From: Urbifossiella limnaea
GTDB lineage: Bacteria > Planctomycetota > Planctomycetia > Gemmatales > Gemmataceae
Assembly: GCF_007747215.1 (NCBI RefSeq)
Contig: NZ_CP036273.1
Coordinates: 5,812,322-5,876,321 of the forward strand
Direction: 5' to 3'
DNA: 64,000 nt
Each line of letters opens with the position of its first letter. Positions within the stretch are counted from its first letter, which is position 1. The position numbers and the translations under genes were made by a program. Of this stretch, positions 35,678 to 44,646 are shown piece after piece. The notes beneath the pieces were generated by a model. That model was given only the letters and a program-made list of their open reading frames with translations. It searched no databases and had not been told where the DNA came from.

Positions 35678-36615
35678 CCACGCCCTGCGAACGCCACGTA
35701 CCCCGCAAACAGCCCGCCCGTCGCCGCGGCCGTCGCCCACCGCACCGCGGCCCCAAAGTGCGGAGTCACGAACGCCTCGATCACCCCCGCCACCAGCAGC
35801 ATGAGCACCGCCCCCGCCAGCAGCCGAAAGGCGTCGCCGCTCGCCGCCCGCAGCGCGTCGGCCCGCGGCAGCCGGCCCGGCGCCAGCACCGCCCACCCGA
35901 GCCGGAACCCGCCGCCCGCGGAGACGCAGATGGCACTCAGCTCCAGCACGCCGTGGGTCATAATCAGCGAGTAGAAGCCGACGAGGTAGCCGCCGTTGTA
36001 CACCAGCCCGGTCAGGGTGCCGAGCATTCGGCCGTTGTACACCAGCAGCAGCACGCCGAGAAAGCAGCCGGCCGCGCCCAGGCCGAACGCCAGAATGGCC
36101 ACCTTGACGTTGTTCCCGATAATCGTCACGGCCACCAGCGGGCTCTCGGCCGTGCTGAACGTGAAGTTGCCGCGGTACTCGCCCTCCTGCTTCTCCAGCC
36201 GCAGGTTCTCGTACTCGACGACGCGCTCGTCGAACAGCGAGTAGGCGACCTCAGGGTCGCGGACGACGGCCAGCCCGGACGCCAGCGTACTGAGGACGAA
36301 CACGAGCGTCGCCGCCGCGACCGGCCGCCAGTTCCGCCGCAGTGCGCGGGCGAACCCGCCGGTGACGAACTCGACCACCGGCCGGAAGCGGACCCGCTCG
36401 GTGGCGTACACTTGCCCGTGGGCGCGGGCGGCGAGCATGTTCAGGTACTGGATTCGAGCGGGGTCGTCGCCGGCGGCGCGGGCGTGCGACAGGTCGATGG
36501 TCACCTGGCGGTACAGCCGGCACAGCTGGCGGACGTCGGCGGGGGCGAGCTTGGCGGCGCCGCGGTCGAGGAGCCGGCGGAGTTCGTCCCAGCGCTGGCG
36601 GGGGGCGGGTCGCAT
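35644..36615 (-). CDS. Stage II sporulation protein M family membrane protein
   Basis: 323 aa from ATG 36615. The N-terminal helical part (RQRWDELRRLLDRGAAKLAP) precedes several membrane segments. Signature region: GNNVKVAILAFGLGAAGCFL, YNGRMLGTLTGLVYNGGYLV, THGVLELSAICVSAGGGFRL, typical of SpoIIM-like proteins. In non-sporulating bacteria these pair with RDD-family proteins, as here, where the RDD gene is divergent 54 bp away. The function in this setting is unknown. Confidence 0.88.
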   Translation of the reverse strand: MRPAPRQRWDELRRLLDRGAAKLAPADVRQLCRLYRQVTIDLSHARAAGDDPARIQYLNMLAARAHGQVYATERVRFRPVVEFVTGGFARALRRNWRPVAAATLVFVLSTLASGLAVVRDPEVAYSLFDERVVEYENLRLEKQEGEYRGNFTFSTAESPLVAVTIIGNNVKVAILAFGLGAAGCFLGVLLLVYNGRMLGTLTGLVYNGGYLVGFYSLIMTHGVLELSAICVSAGGGFRLGWAVLAPGRLPRADALRAASGDAFRLLAGAVLMLLVAGVIEAFVTPHFGAAVRWATAAATGGLFAGYVAFAGRGQSFPPSITSR

Positions 36616-36669
36616 TCGCACTCCGGGCTGGAACCGGGGCCGAGTATACCAGGGCGCGGGGGCGGCGGC

Positions 36670-37461
36670 ATGCGCTGGACCGACGAAATGCGGGTGGACA
36701 CGCCCGAGCAGATCGGCCTCGACTTCGAGCTGGCCGGCCTCGGCTCCCGGCTCGTCGCCGCTTTCGTGGACGGCGTCCTGAAGGTGCTCCTGGGGTTCGT
36801 CGTCGGCACCCTCGGCCTCGTGCTCGTGGCGCTGCTCACCACGGCGAGCCCGTTCGACGGCTCGCCGACGCTGGTGGTGGCGCTGATCGCCGGGTTCTTC
36901 ACGGCGCTCTCGCTCGGGTACGGCGTCTACTTCGAGGCCCGCTGGAACGGCCAGACGCCGGGGAAGTGGTTCGCCCACGTCCGCGTCGTGCGGCTCGGCG
37001 GCGGGCCGGTTGACGCCACCGCCGCGGCCGTCCGCAACGCGCTGGCGCTGGTGGACCAGCTGCCGATCTTCTACGTCCTGGGGGCAACGCTGGTGCTCCT
37101 GACGACGAACCGCCAGCGACTCGGCGACCTGGCGGCGGGCACGGTGGTGATCCGCGAGCGGTACGCCGCCGACGCCCCGGACTCGGCCGAGGAGTTGCTG
37201 GAGTACGCGACGGCGGACGTCGCCTTCACACCGGCGCAATTGGCGACGCTGGCCCCGGACGACCGGGCCGTGATCCGGGCGTTCCTGCAGCGCTACCCGG
37301 ACATGGACCGCGCCGGCCGGGAGCGGCTGGCGGTGCGGATGGCGGCGCGGTTCCACCGCACGACCGGCTACGCCGCCGCCCGCCCGCCCGACGACGGCGA
37401 GGCGCGGGCGTTCCTGGCGTCGCTGTTGCGCGACCTGGAGCAGTACCGCCGGCACGGGTGA
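36670..37461 (+). CDS. RDD family membrane protein
   Basis: 263 aa. The RDD domain (about 15-165) has the family Arg-Asp positions in GLGSRLVAAFVDGVLKVLLG, GQTPGKWFAHVRVVRLGGGP and NRQRLGDLAAGTVVIRERYA. Three membrane helices are followed by a soluble helical tail (PDDRAVIRAFLQRYPDMDRA). Divergent from the spoIIM-like gene; both may form one membrane unit with the MoxR/DUF58 set. Confidence 0.88.
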   Translation: MRWTDEMRVDTPEQIGLDFELAGLGSRLVAAFVDGVLKVLLGFVVGTLGLVLVALLTTASPFDGSPTLVVALIAGFFTALSLGYGVYFEARWNGQTPGKWFAHVRVVRLGGGPVDATAAAVRNALALVDQLPIFYVLGATLVLLTTNRQRLGDLAAGTVVIRERYAADAPDSAEELLEYATADVAFTPAQLATLAPDDRAVIRAFLQRYPDMDRAGRERLAVRMAARFHRTTGYAAARPPDDGEARAFLASLLRDLEQYRRHG

Positions 37462-37538
37462 GATGGCGTCGGGAAATGCCGACGCCCGCGGTCCCGGGGC
37501 CGCGGGCGGGGAATGAGTGCGTTCGCGGACGGGATCAG

Positions 37539-37736
37539 TCAGGACACGGCGGGCAAAGGTGCCGGGCCGTCCGGCCGCTGCTGGTTCAGGGGCAGCAGCT
37601 CCTGTCGGTAGATGGCCACCTCACGTGGCGCCTCGATGCCGAGCCGAATCTTGCCGCGGTCGATGTCCACGACCGTGATGCAGATGTTGTCGCCGATGTA
37701 GATCTTCTCGCCGAGTTTCCGACTCAGGACCAGCAT
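37539..37736 (-). CDS. csrA: Carbon storage regulator, RNA-binding
   Basis: 65 aa from ATG 37736, typical length. Sequence MLVLSRKLGEKIYIGDNICI followed by VVDIDRGKIRLGIEAPREVA and IYRQELL, with the RNA-binding residues of CsrA (N-terminal LVLSRK, C-terminal AP.EV.IYR). It binds GGA motifs in mRNA leaders. No flagellar gene is near. The in-frame sequence before this ATG is not CsrA-like. Confidence 0.95.
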   Translation of the reverse strand: MLVLSRKLGEKIYIGDNICITVVDIDRGKIRLGIEAPREVAIYRQELLPLNQQRPDGPAPLPAVS

Positions 37737-38090
37737 GATGTGACTCCTCCAGTGAGCCCCGGTCGTCCGCAAACGCTCCGCAATTCTACGCCACGTTTGC
37801 GGGCACGCTCCCGAGGCCGGGAAAAACCCTCCGCGTCCTCCCCGGCCACGCTAGCACACCCGCTACGCCCGGCGCAAGTCGCATTCGGGCCGGCGCAAGA
37901 GTTTTCCCAACCCGTCCCACGACCGCCGCTTGCGGCCGATGCGGGGGACAGCCCCGCCGGATCTGAGGACACACGAAGGGACAGAAAGGCGCGGCGTGGC
38001 CGCTACCACCGGCGCAACCGCGCCACGATCGGACACCCGGTTCCTGGGACGGCGTGACAGCGCGGCGTCACAACCGGAACACTCCGCACG
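37737..38090. other. Upstream region of csrA, no gene seen
   Basis: 354 bp between csrA and the end of the acyl-CoA dehydrogenase gene, both leftward. It holds a short hairpin (GCGGGG at 37941-37946, CCCCGC at 37952-37957) and AT-richer patches that could hold the csrA promoter. I see no credible ORF or RNA gene. Confidence 0.45.
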
Positions 38091-39878
38091 TTACACCCGC
38101 GTCAGGGTGCTCGCAGCGGCGGCAAGGAGCTCGGTGTCGTCGTTGCTGTCCAGCGACGCGAGGTTCTGCCGCACCCGCCGGGCGGCCAGCGCCAGGAAGT
38201 ACCGGCCGGCCGCGGCGTCGGCAAACGGGTCGGCTGAAGCTGCGGCCTCGAGGTGATCCAGCCGCGCCAGCACACACGCCGACACGTACAGGTCGATGGC
38301 CACGTCCGCGATCCGCTCGTGGACCAGCTGCGCCTGCGCGAACGTGGCCTCGTCCTTCAGCGACATGAATACGTGCGGCAGCTTCAACCCGAAGTCGCGG
38401 ATCATCTTCCCCAACTCGTCGGCCGCCGGCTTCAACTCCGCCGCCTTCACCGGCACCGGCGGCGCCGACGTGGTCAGCCAGGGGACCGTGAGGCGGCCGA
38501 CGACGCCGAGTGACGCGCCGATGTTGCGGAGGCTCCACTTGCCGCGGAGCATGTCGGCGCGCAGCCCCTGCAGCATCATCCCTGGGCCGCGGCAGCCGAC
38601 CACGGCGATGAACGCCTTTAGCACGTCGTTCGCACCCTCGCCGATGGTGTTGATGCGGGCGTCGCGCATCCACCGCTCCACCGGCTGGTCGCAGAAGTAG
38701 CCCTTGCCGCCGTACACCTGCAGCGTGTCGTTCACGACCGTCCACAGGTGCTCGGTGGCGAACACCTTGAGGATGGCGGTTTCGAGCATGTAGTCGGGCG
38801 AGCCCTTGTCGATGAACGCGGCGCACTCGGTGGTGGCGGCCTCCATGGCGAACACGTTCGCGGCGGCGAAGGCGATCTTCTTCCGCACCAGCTGGAACTC
38901 GGCGAGCGGCTGCTGGAACTGGACGCGGCTCTTGGCGTGAGCCGTCATCGCCTTGAGGCACACCTTGGCGTGCCCCGTGCAGGTGGCGCCGAACGTGACG
39001 CGGCCGTAGTTGAGTACGGTGAGCGCCGCCTGCAGGCCGCGGCCGAGCTGGCCGAGGATGTTCTCCTTCGGCACACGCATGTCGGTGAAGCGCATCTTGC
39101 CGGTGGCGGTGCCGCGGATCCCGCACTTCTCGGCGCGGGCCTCCAGCACCTCGAAGCCCGGCATGTCGGGCGTCACGAGGAACGCCGTCACCTTCGTGGC
39201 CTGCGGGTCTTCGGGCGTCGGCGCCGGGGTGCGGGCCATCACCGTGAGGATGTGGGCGATGCCGCCGTTGGTGATGTAGTGCTTCGTGCCGTTGAGGACG
39301 AACGCGGAGCCGTCCGACGTGGGCTTCGCGGTGGTGCGGACGCCGCCGGCGTCGGACCCGGCCTCGGGCTCGGTGAGGGCGAAGGCGCCGATCTTCGAGC
39401 CGTCGTACAGCCCGGGCAGCCACTTCGCCTGCTGCTCTTTCGTGCCGAACAGTACGAGTGCCCGGACGCCGATGGAGTGGTGGGCGTTCACGAACACGGC
39501 GACGCCGGCGTCGTGCCCGCCGAGTACCTCCATCGTCTTGAGGTACTGCTGCTGGTTGAAGCCGAGGCCGCCGTACTCCAGCGGGATGGTGAGGCGGTAC
39601 ACGTCGAGCTCGGCGAGGCCTTTCACCACGGCGTCGGGGATGCGCGCCTCGCGGTCGATCTTGGCGGCGTCGATGTGGCGGTCGGCGTAGTCGCGGACCT
39701 TGGCCGCCATCTCGTCCGCGGCGGCCTGCTTGTCGGCCGGCAGGGTGGGGTACGGAAAGAGGAGTTCGCCCTTGAACTGGCCGTAGAAGAGCGCCTTGGC
39801 GAAGCCGACGTCGGGGCCGGCGATGAGTTCTTCGACCTGCTTCCGCTGGTCGGCGATCTGGGCGGCGGTGAGTGCCAT
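38091..39878 (-). CDS. Acyl-CoA dehydrogenase
   Basis: 595 aa. Flavin-dependent acyl-CoA dehydrogenase fold: N-terminal helical domain (about 40-165), the FAD/substrate motif FALTEPEAGSDAGGVRTTAK, and the C-terminal YGGKGYFCDQPVERWMRDAR with INTIGEGANDV. The roughly 200-residue C-terminal extension is like the VLCAD/ACAD9 group. It would oxidise a fatty acyl-CoA at C2-C3. A TAGAAT hexamer about 40 bp upstream may be its -10 element. Confidence 0.9.
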   Translation of the reverse strand: MALTAAQIADQRKQVEELIAGPDVGFAKALFYGQFKGELLFPYPTLPADKQAAADEMAAKVRDYADRHIDAAKIDREARIPDAVVKGLAELDVYRLTIPLEYGGLGFNQQQYLKTMEVLGGHDAGVAVFVNAHHSIGVRALVLFGTKEQQAKWLPGLYDGSKIGAFALTEPEAGSDAGGVRTTAKPTSDGSAFVLNGTKHYITNGGIAHILTVMARTPAPTPEDPQATKVTAFLVTPDMPGFEVLEARAEKCGIRGTATGKMRFTDMRVPKENILGQLGRGLQAALTVLNYGRVTFGATCTGHAKVCLKAMTAHAKSRVQFQQPLAEFQLVRKKIAFAAANVFAMEAATTECAAFIDKGSPDYMLETAILKVFATEHLWTVVNDTLQVYGGKGYFCDQPVERWMRDARINTIGEGANDVLKAFIAVVGCRGPGMMLQGLRADMLRGKWSLRNIGASLGVVGRLTVPWLTTSAPPVPVKAAELKPAADELGKMIRDFGLKLPHVFMSLKDEATFAQAQLVHERIADVAIDLYVSACVLARLDHLEAAASADPFADAAAGRYFLALAARRVRQNLASLDSNDDTELLAAAASTLTRV

Positions 39879-39934
39879 CGGGTCGGCCCTCGGACGGGGG
39901 GCGGGGACGTGGAATGGTGTATTCTACCGCGGCG

Positions 39935-41194
39935 TCACCCGACACGCCGCAGCAGCTCGCCGAGTACGTCGCCGTCGCTCGGGTAGTCGGTCGGCAGGAT
40001 CACCCGCAGCGGGATCGGCACCTCGTCCATCCGGTACGCCGTGCCGGGGCGGTGCACGCCATACACCGCCGTCGTGAACCGTACCGCGGGTCGCAAGTCT
40101 GTGTCGGCGTCGGGCGCGTCCAGCAGGATGACGGGGATTCGCTCCAGCTGCGCTCGCGCCGCCGGCGGCAGGTCGGCGACCGTCTCGCCGCCGACGACCA
40201 GGCACACGTCTACCTCGCCGCGGGCCAGCAACTCGGGGCCGGTGAACTCGCCGGGGTTGTAGCGCGGGTAGCCGCGGGCCAGGTTCACGCCGAACGGGTA
40301 GCCGGTCTGCCACGCGAGCACCGAGTCGGCACCGGCCACGTCGCCGAACCGCCGCATCCGCCGGGCGTAGAACCGCGTGTGCGCGTTCAGGTCGGTGACG
40401 AGTTGCAGCAGCGCCTCGACGGTGCGGTGCGCCAGCGGCTCGCGGGTGATGCCGCCGCCGAAGAAGACGATGCCGCACCGGCAGCCCTTCATCCGTCCCG
40501 CCAGTTCGGCCCAGGGCTCGGGGGCGGCCGTGCCCGTGGTTTCGATCCCCTTCACCAACAGGCGCAGCTGCCACAGCGCCTCCCAGTGCCGGCCGGGTTC
40601 GACGCGGATGAACTGGTCCGCCAGCTTCACCGTCTCCGTCTCGCGGTCGTCCACGACGACGACGTAGCGGTCGCGGCGACCGCCAGGCACAAACCGCCCC
40701 ACGGGGTCGGCCGAGTACCGCTCCAGGTGCCGCGGGTGCGTCACCGACGGGTTCGATCCCCAGAAGATTACCAGGTCGGCCCGGTTCCGCACCTCGCCGA
40801 GCGTACACGTCGATTCGCCCACCTGCTGCAGTGCCATCAGCGACGGCGCGTGCCCCGTGCTGGCGGTGGTGTCGATCGTGGCGCCGATCCGGTCGGCCAG
40901 CGCCGTCGCGGCGCGCTGGCCTTCGGTGGTGCTGCGCGACAGGCCGTAGATCAGCGGGGCGCGCGACTCGCGCAGCAAACCGGTGGTCCGGGCGAACGCC
41001 GTCTCCGCCTCGACCGCCACACCGTCGACGAGCGCGGCCGGCGGGCGGTGCGTGTTCTGGGCGCGGAGCCACGGGTCCGACAGCGCGCACGTCCCCGTGG
41101 CGGCGACGACGCGGCCGGCGTCCACGGTCACGGCGAGGTCGTCACACACGCACCCGCACACGGTGCACGCCACGTCGCGAATGGTCTCGGGCAT
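39935..41194 (-). CDS. FwdB/FhcB-like paralogue with Gly at the active-site Cys/Sec position
   Basis: 419 aa. N-terminal cysteines ACTVCGCVCDDLAVT match those of fwdB at 13832. The region IDTTASTGHAPSLMALQQVG aligns without gaps to the Sec region of that protein, with Gly114 opposite U116 and HAP opposite HGP. Further conserved blocks are STCTLGEVRNRADLVIFWGS and GADSVLAWQTGYPFGVNLAR. Methylotroph FhcB likewise lacks the metal-binding Cys and works in a non-redox formyltransferase/hydrolase complex, so this copy probably serves such a role or replaces FwdB in a second complex. It starts 13 bp after the NHL gene. Confidence 0.85.
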   Translation of the reverse strand: MPETIRDVACTVCGCVCDDLAVTVDAGRVVAATGTCALSDPWLRAQNTHRPPAALVDGVAVEAETAFARTTGLLRESRAPLIYGLSRSTTEGQRAATALADRIGATIDTTASTGHAPSLMALQQVGESTCTLGEVRNRADLVIFWGSNPSVTHPRHLERYSADPVGRFVPGGRRDRYVVVVDDRETETVKLADQFIRVEPGRHWEALWQLRLLVKGIETTGTAAPEPWAELAGRMKGCRCGIVFFGGGITREPLAHRTVEALLQLVTDLNAHTRFYARRMRRFGDVAGADSVLAWQTGYPFGVNLARGYPRYNPGEFTGPELLARGEVDVCLVVGGETVADLPPAARAQLERIPVILLDAPDADTDLRPAVRFTTAVYGVHRPGTAYRMDEVPIPLRVILPTDYPSDGDVLGELLRRVG

Positions 41195-41207
41195 CGGCTC
41201 GCGGGGG

Positions 41208-42218
41208 TTACTGGGCGGGGACGGCGAACTTCTGCACTCGCTGGTTGCCGGCGTCGGCGACGTACAGGAACCCGCTGCGGTCGAACGCCATCCCGTGCGG
41301 CCGGGCCAGCTCGCCGGGCTTCTTACCCGATTCGGTGATGCCGAACAGGTACTTCCCGCCCGCGGTGAACGCCTGCACCCGGTCGTTCAGGCTGCTCACC
41401 CAAACACGGTCGTGCTTGTCCACCGCGACGGCGACCGGGCCGAAAGCGTTCTTCCCGCTGCCGAACTCGTGCGCCCCGAACCCGCCGGGGCCGTCGCTGG
41501 TGTCGGCCCACGCGGCGAGCGGCTTGCCGTCGGCTGTCAACTGTTGGACGCGACCCGGAGCACCCTCGGTGGCGTAGAACCGGCCGGCGGAATCGCGGGC
41601 CAGGAAGTGCGGCCCGCCGAACCGCGACCCGGCCGACTCCTTCCCGCCGAACTTCCCCGGCTCGGTGCCGTGGCCGCCCCACTGGCCGAGGTACTTGCCC
41701 GCGGCCGTGAACCATTGAACGCGGTGGTTCCCCTGGTCGGCCACGTACACGGTGCCGTCGGCGAGCAGGACCAGCCCGCCCGGCTGTCGCAGCTCGCCGT
41801 CGCCGGTCCCCTTCGTGCCGAACGAGCGGAGCAGCTTGCCGTCGGGCGTGTAGGCGGCGACCTTGTGCTGCTGCATGAACGACAGGTAGATGGTGCCGTC
41901 GGCTGCGACCGCGACGCCGCCGGCCTGCGTGCTCTTGCGTTTGGGGTCGTCCCACGGCAGGTCGAACCCGCCGAGGAGCTTGCCGGCGGTGGTGAACCGC
42001 TGGACGCGGGCGTTGTTCAGGTCGGTGACGACCACCTCGTCGGCCGGCGTGACGGCGATGCCGATTGGTGAGTAGAACTCGCCCGGCCCTGCCCCCTTCT
42101 TCCCCCAGGCGAGGACGAACGTCGGCCCGCGCGGCTCGGCGGCCGGCAGCGCCCCGCCGAGCGGCACGGCGAGCGCGGCCGCCAGGCCGACGGCGACGAC
42201 GCGGAAGGGGTTCGCCAC
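41208..42218 (-). CDS. Exported NHL-repeat protein
   Basis: 336 aa, signal peptide VVAVGLAAALAVPLGGALPA. Six NHL blades with the pattern G-x-(L/F)-Y-V-A-D-x-G-N-x-R-V-Q-x-F (GTVYVADQGNHRVQWFTAAG, GFLYVADAGNQRVQKFAVPA). A secreted propeller, probably for protein or ligand binding. Lies 21 bp after holB and 13 bp before the FwdB-like gene, in one leftward run. Confidence 0.88.
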   Translation of the reverse strand: MANPFRVVAVGLAAALAVPLGGALPAAEPRGPTFVLAWGKKGAGPGEFYSPIGIAVTPADEVVVTDLNNARVQRFTTAGKLLGGFDLPWDDPKRKSTQAGGVAVAADGTIYLSFMQQHKVAAYTPDGKLLRSFGTKGTGDGELRQPGGLVLLADGTVYVADQGNHRVQWFTAAGKYLGQWGGHGTEPGKFGGKESAGSRFGGPHFLARDSAGRFYATEGAPGRVQQLTADGKPLAAWADTSDGPGGFGAHEFGSGKNAFGPVAVAVDKHDRVWVSSLNDRVQAFTAGGKYLFGITESGKKPGELARPHGMAFDRSGFLYVADAGNQRVQKFAVPAQ

Positions 42219-42239
42219 AGGGTTGCCTCCGGGGTGGCC

Positions 42240-43262
42240 TTACCCTCGACCCGCGGCGGGCGGGCGGGTGAACTGCTCCAACACCGATTCCACGATCAGG
42301 ATCAGTTGTACCCGGCGGCTCACGTTGGCGTCGGCCTCCACGCACCGATCGATCAGCTCCAGCAGCCGGTCCGGGCCGACGCGCCGGGCGAACGCCGCCA
42401 GCCGGTCGGCCTCCGCCGCGTCCAGGTCGTGGTCGTCGGCGCCGACGCTGAACCGCAGCGCGTGCCGCACCGCCTCCACCAGGAAGCCGACGGCCAGCGA
42501 CGCCCGCAGCCGCTGGGCGGCGGTGTCCTTGCCGGCGTCCTCGTGGAACGCCTGCCACGCCTCGGAGAGGGCCGCGAAGTTCGGCCGCGGCGCCGTCACC
42601 CCTTCGACCAGCGCCTTGCGCAGTTCCCACACCGCGGGGTCTGCGAGCGCAAGCGCCCGGCCCGCGCTGCCGCCGCCGAGCCTCACAAGGCGGTCGAGTT
42701 GGTCGGCCGCCACACCCTCGGCTTCGAGCACGGCCCGCTGGTCGGCGGCGCCGAGCGGCGCGAACCGAACCACCTGGCAGCGCGAGAGGACCGTCGGAAG
42801 TTGTTGATCGGTGCCGGTGGCCAGCAGTAGCAGGAGCGAGCCGGGGGCGGGTTCTTCGAGCGTCTTCAGAAAGCTGTTGGCCGACTCCTCGTTGAAGTCG
42901 TCGGCATCGAGGACGATGCCCACCTTGCGGCGGCCGCGGGCGGGCTTGAGCGACATGCGGGTGCAGAACTCGCGCATCGCCTCGACGGGCAGTTCGTGCT
43001 TCCCCTCGGGCGTAGACAGCGTCAGCACGTCGGGGTGGGTGCCGGCCGTCACTTGGGCGCAGCTCGGGCAGTGGTCGCAGGCGGCGAGCGCGGCCGGCGG
43101 CTTCTCGCACAGCAGCGCCCTGGCCAGCTCGGTGGCGAACAGTCGCTTGCCGACGCCGTCGGGGCCGACGAGGAGGTAGGCCTGCCCGAGGCGGCCGCGG
43201 GCGGCGGCGGCGCGGAAGGCGGCGAGCGCGGCCGACTGGCCGCGGAGGCGGGACCAGGACAT
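42240..43262 (-). CDS. holB: DNA polymerase III delta' subunit
   Basis: 340 aa from ATG 43262. AAA+ clamp-loader subunit: GQAYLLVGPDGVGKRLFATE (P-loop with Arg in place of the last Ser/Thr, as is usual for delta'), zinc module ACDHCPSCAQV, and LDADDFNEESANSFLKTLEE. Loads the sliding clamp. The upstream open frame is an antisense shadow. Confidence 0.92.
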   Translation of the reverse strand: MSWSRLRGQSAALAAFRAAAARGRLGQAYLLVGPDGVGKRLFATELARALLCEKPPAALAACDHCPSCAQVTAGTHPDVLTLSTPEGKHELPVEAMREFCTRMSLKPARGRRKVGIVLDADDFNEESANSFLKTLEEPAPGSLLLLLATGTDQQLPTVLSRCQVVRFAPLGAADQRAVLEAEGVAADQLDRLVRLGGGSAGRALALADPAVWELRKALVEGVTAPRPNFAALSEAWQAFHEDAGKDTAAQRLRASLAVGFLVEAVRHALRFSVGADDHDLDAAEADRLAAFARRVGPDRLLELIDRCVEADANVSRRVQLILIVESVLEQFTRPPAAGRG

Positions 43263-43391
43263 GAATCCCCTGCGTCTTCCGGGCTCCCACGCCCCAGACG
43301 GTTCGTCCCCCCTATCGTAGTGTCGCGCCCGCGGTTGTCCGCGACCCCGGCCGCTCCCGTATACCAACGGAAACCTGCCGAGGTTCCCGCC

Positions 43392-44285
43392 ATGACCCGC
43401 GCCCTCTCCCTGGCGATCCTGCTCGCCGCACTCCCGACCCGCGCCGCGGACCCGCCCCCGAGGCTGTTCGAGCACCCCAACCTCTTCGCGTGGTGCATCG
43501 TCCCGTTCGACGCCAAAAAGCGCGGCCCCGAGGAGCGGGTCGCCATGCTGAAGCAGCTCGGGTTCACGAAGTACGCCTACGACTGGCGCGCCGAACACCT
43601 CCCCACCTTCGACCGCGAAGTCGGCCTGCTGAAGCAGCACGGCATCGAGCTGACGGCGGTGTGGTTCCCCGCGAACCTCGGGGCCGACGCGCGGGCGCTG
43701 CTCGACGTGATCGTCAAGCACAAGGTGACGCCGCAGCTGTGGGTGACGATGGGCGACCCCGGCGGCGCCGACCAAGCCGCGAAGGTCGCCAACGCCGTGA
43801 AGGTGCTTCGCCCGATCGCCGACGAGGCGGCCAAGTTCGGCTGCAAGGTCGCACTGTACAACCACGGCGGCTGGTTCGGCGAGCCCGCCAATCAGGTCGC
43901 GGTCGTCGAGGCTCTCAAGCTGCCGAACGTCGGCATCGTCTACAACCTGCACCACGGCCACGACCACCTGCCGCGCTTCCGCGAACACCTCGCCGCGATG
44001 CGGCCGCACCTGCTGGCGCTGAACCTCAACGGGATGCTGCCCGACGGGGAAAAGTTAGGGAAGAAGATTCTCCCGCTCGGCGTCGGAACGCTCGATCTGA
44101 AAATGCTCCGCGACATCGCCGCCGGCGGCTACGCGGGTCCGATCGGCATCCTCGGCCACACGCAGGATGACGCCGAGGCGCGGCTGCGCGACAACCTCGA
44201 CGGCCTGGCGTGGCTCCGGCCGCAGCTCGCCGGCACGCCCGCGGGGCCGTTCCCGAAGCTCCGCACGCACCCGGGTCGGCCGTAA
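43392..44285 (+). CDS. Exported sugar phosphate isomerase/epimerase-like TIM barrel protein
   Basis: 297 aa, signal peptide LSLAILLAALPTRAA. AP-endonuclease-2/xylose isomerase-like barrel: MLKQLGFTKYAYDWRAEHLP, KVALYNHGGWFGEPANQVAV, VGIVYNLHHGHDHLPRF, GGYAGPIGILGHTQDD. Planctomycetes have many such secreted barrels. The substrate is unknown. Divergent from holB with 129 bp between. Confidence 0.85.
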   Translation: MTRALSLAILLAALPTRAADPPPRLFEHPNLFAWCIVPFDAKKRGPEERVAMLKQLGFTKYAYDWRAEHLPTFDREVGLLKQHGIELTAVWFPANLGADARALLDVIVKHKVTPQLWVTMGDPGGADQAAKVANAVKVLRPIADEAAKFGCKVALYNHGGWFGEPANQVAVVEALKLPNVGIVYNLHHGHDHLPRFREHLAAMRPHLLALNLNGMLPDGEKLGKKILPLGVGTLDLKMLRDIAAGGYAGPIGILGHTQDDAEARLRDNLDGLAWLRPQLAGTPAGPFPKLRTHPGRP

Positions 44286-44437
44286 GGTTTACCCCGCCCG
44301 CACCACCGGCGCGCCGACGGGCTCTGAGTCGTGGTTCTGACACGTCGGCGCGCTGCGGGGCACGGGGGCGGGGCGGTAGAGTGACGCTCCCGGGACGGGG
44401 CGCGGGGGCGCCTCATCGCGGGAACGGGGGCGACATC

Positions 44438-44635
44438 ATGACCACGCAAGTGGAACTGCTACCGGCCGACGTCTTCGCCGGCGTGTGGAACAAAAGCGGC
44501 TCACTCGAGGAAGCAGCGACGAAGGTGAAGGAGATGGTCGGCGGCCGCGCCCCGCGGTGGGCGGTGCTGGCAAGGGCCACGGCAATGCGGAAGGCGGGGG
44601 CGGACCTGAAGCGGTTCCCGATCGGCGACAAGTAA
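44438..44635 (+). CDS. Small protein, 65 aa, upstream of upp
   Basis: MTTQVELLPADVFAGVWNKS with an all-helical look (EEAATKVKEMVGGRAPRWAV, LARATAMRKAGADLKRF). The pattern of helix, turn, then basic helix resembles a small DNA-binding fold, but no family is recognised. The ATG at 44438 lies 11 bp upstream of upp after its stop, so the two are probably cotranscribed. Confidence 0.6.
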   Translation: MTTQVELLPADVFAGVWNKSGSLEEAATKVKEMVGGRAPRWAVLARATAMRKAGADLKRFPIGDK

Positions 44636-44646
44636 GGGGGACGGCG

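Noticed and set aside
40740-40775. GGTTCGATCCCC T-loop-like string
   Set aside because: It lies within the coding sequence of the FwdB-like paralogue and has no acceptor or anticodon arm around it.
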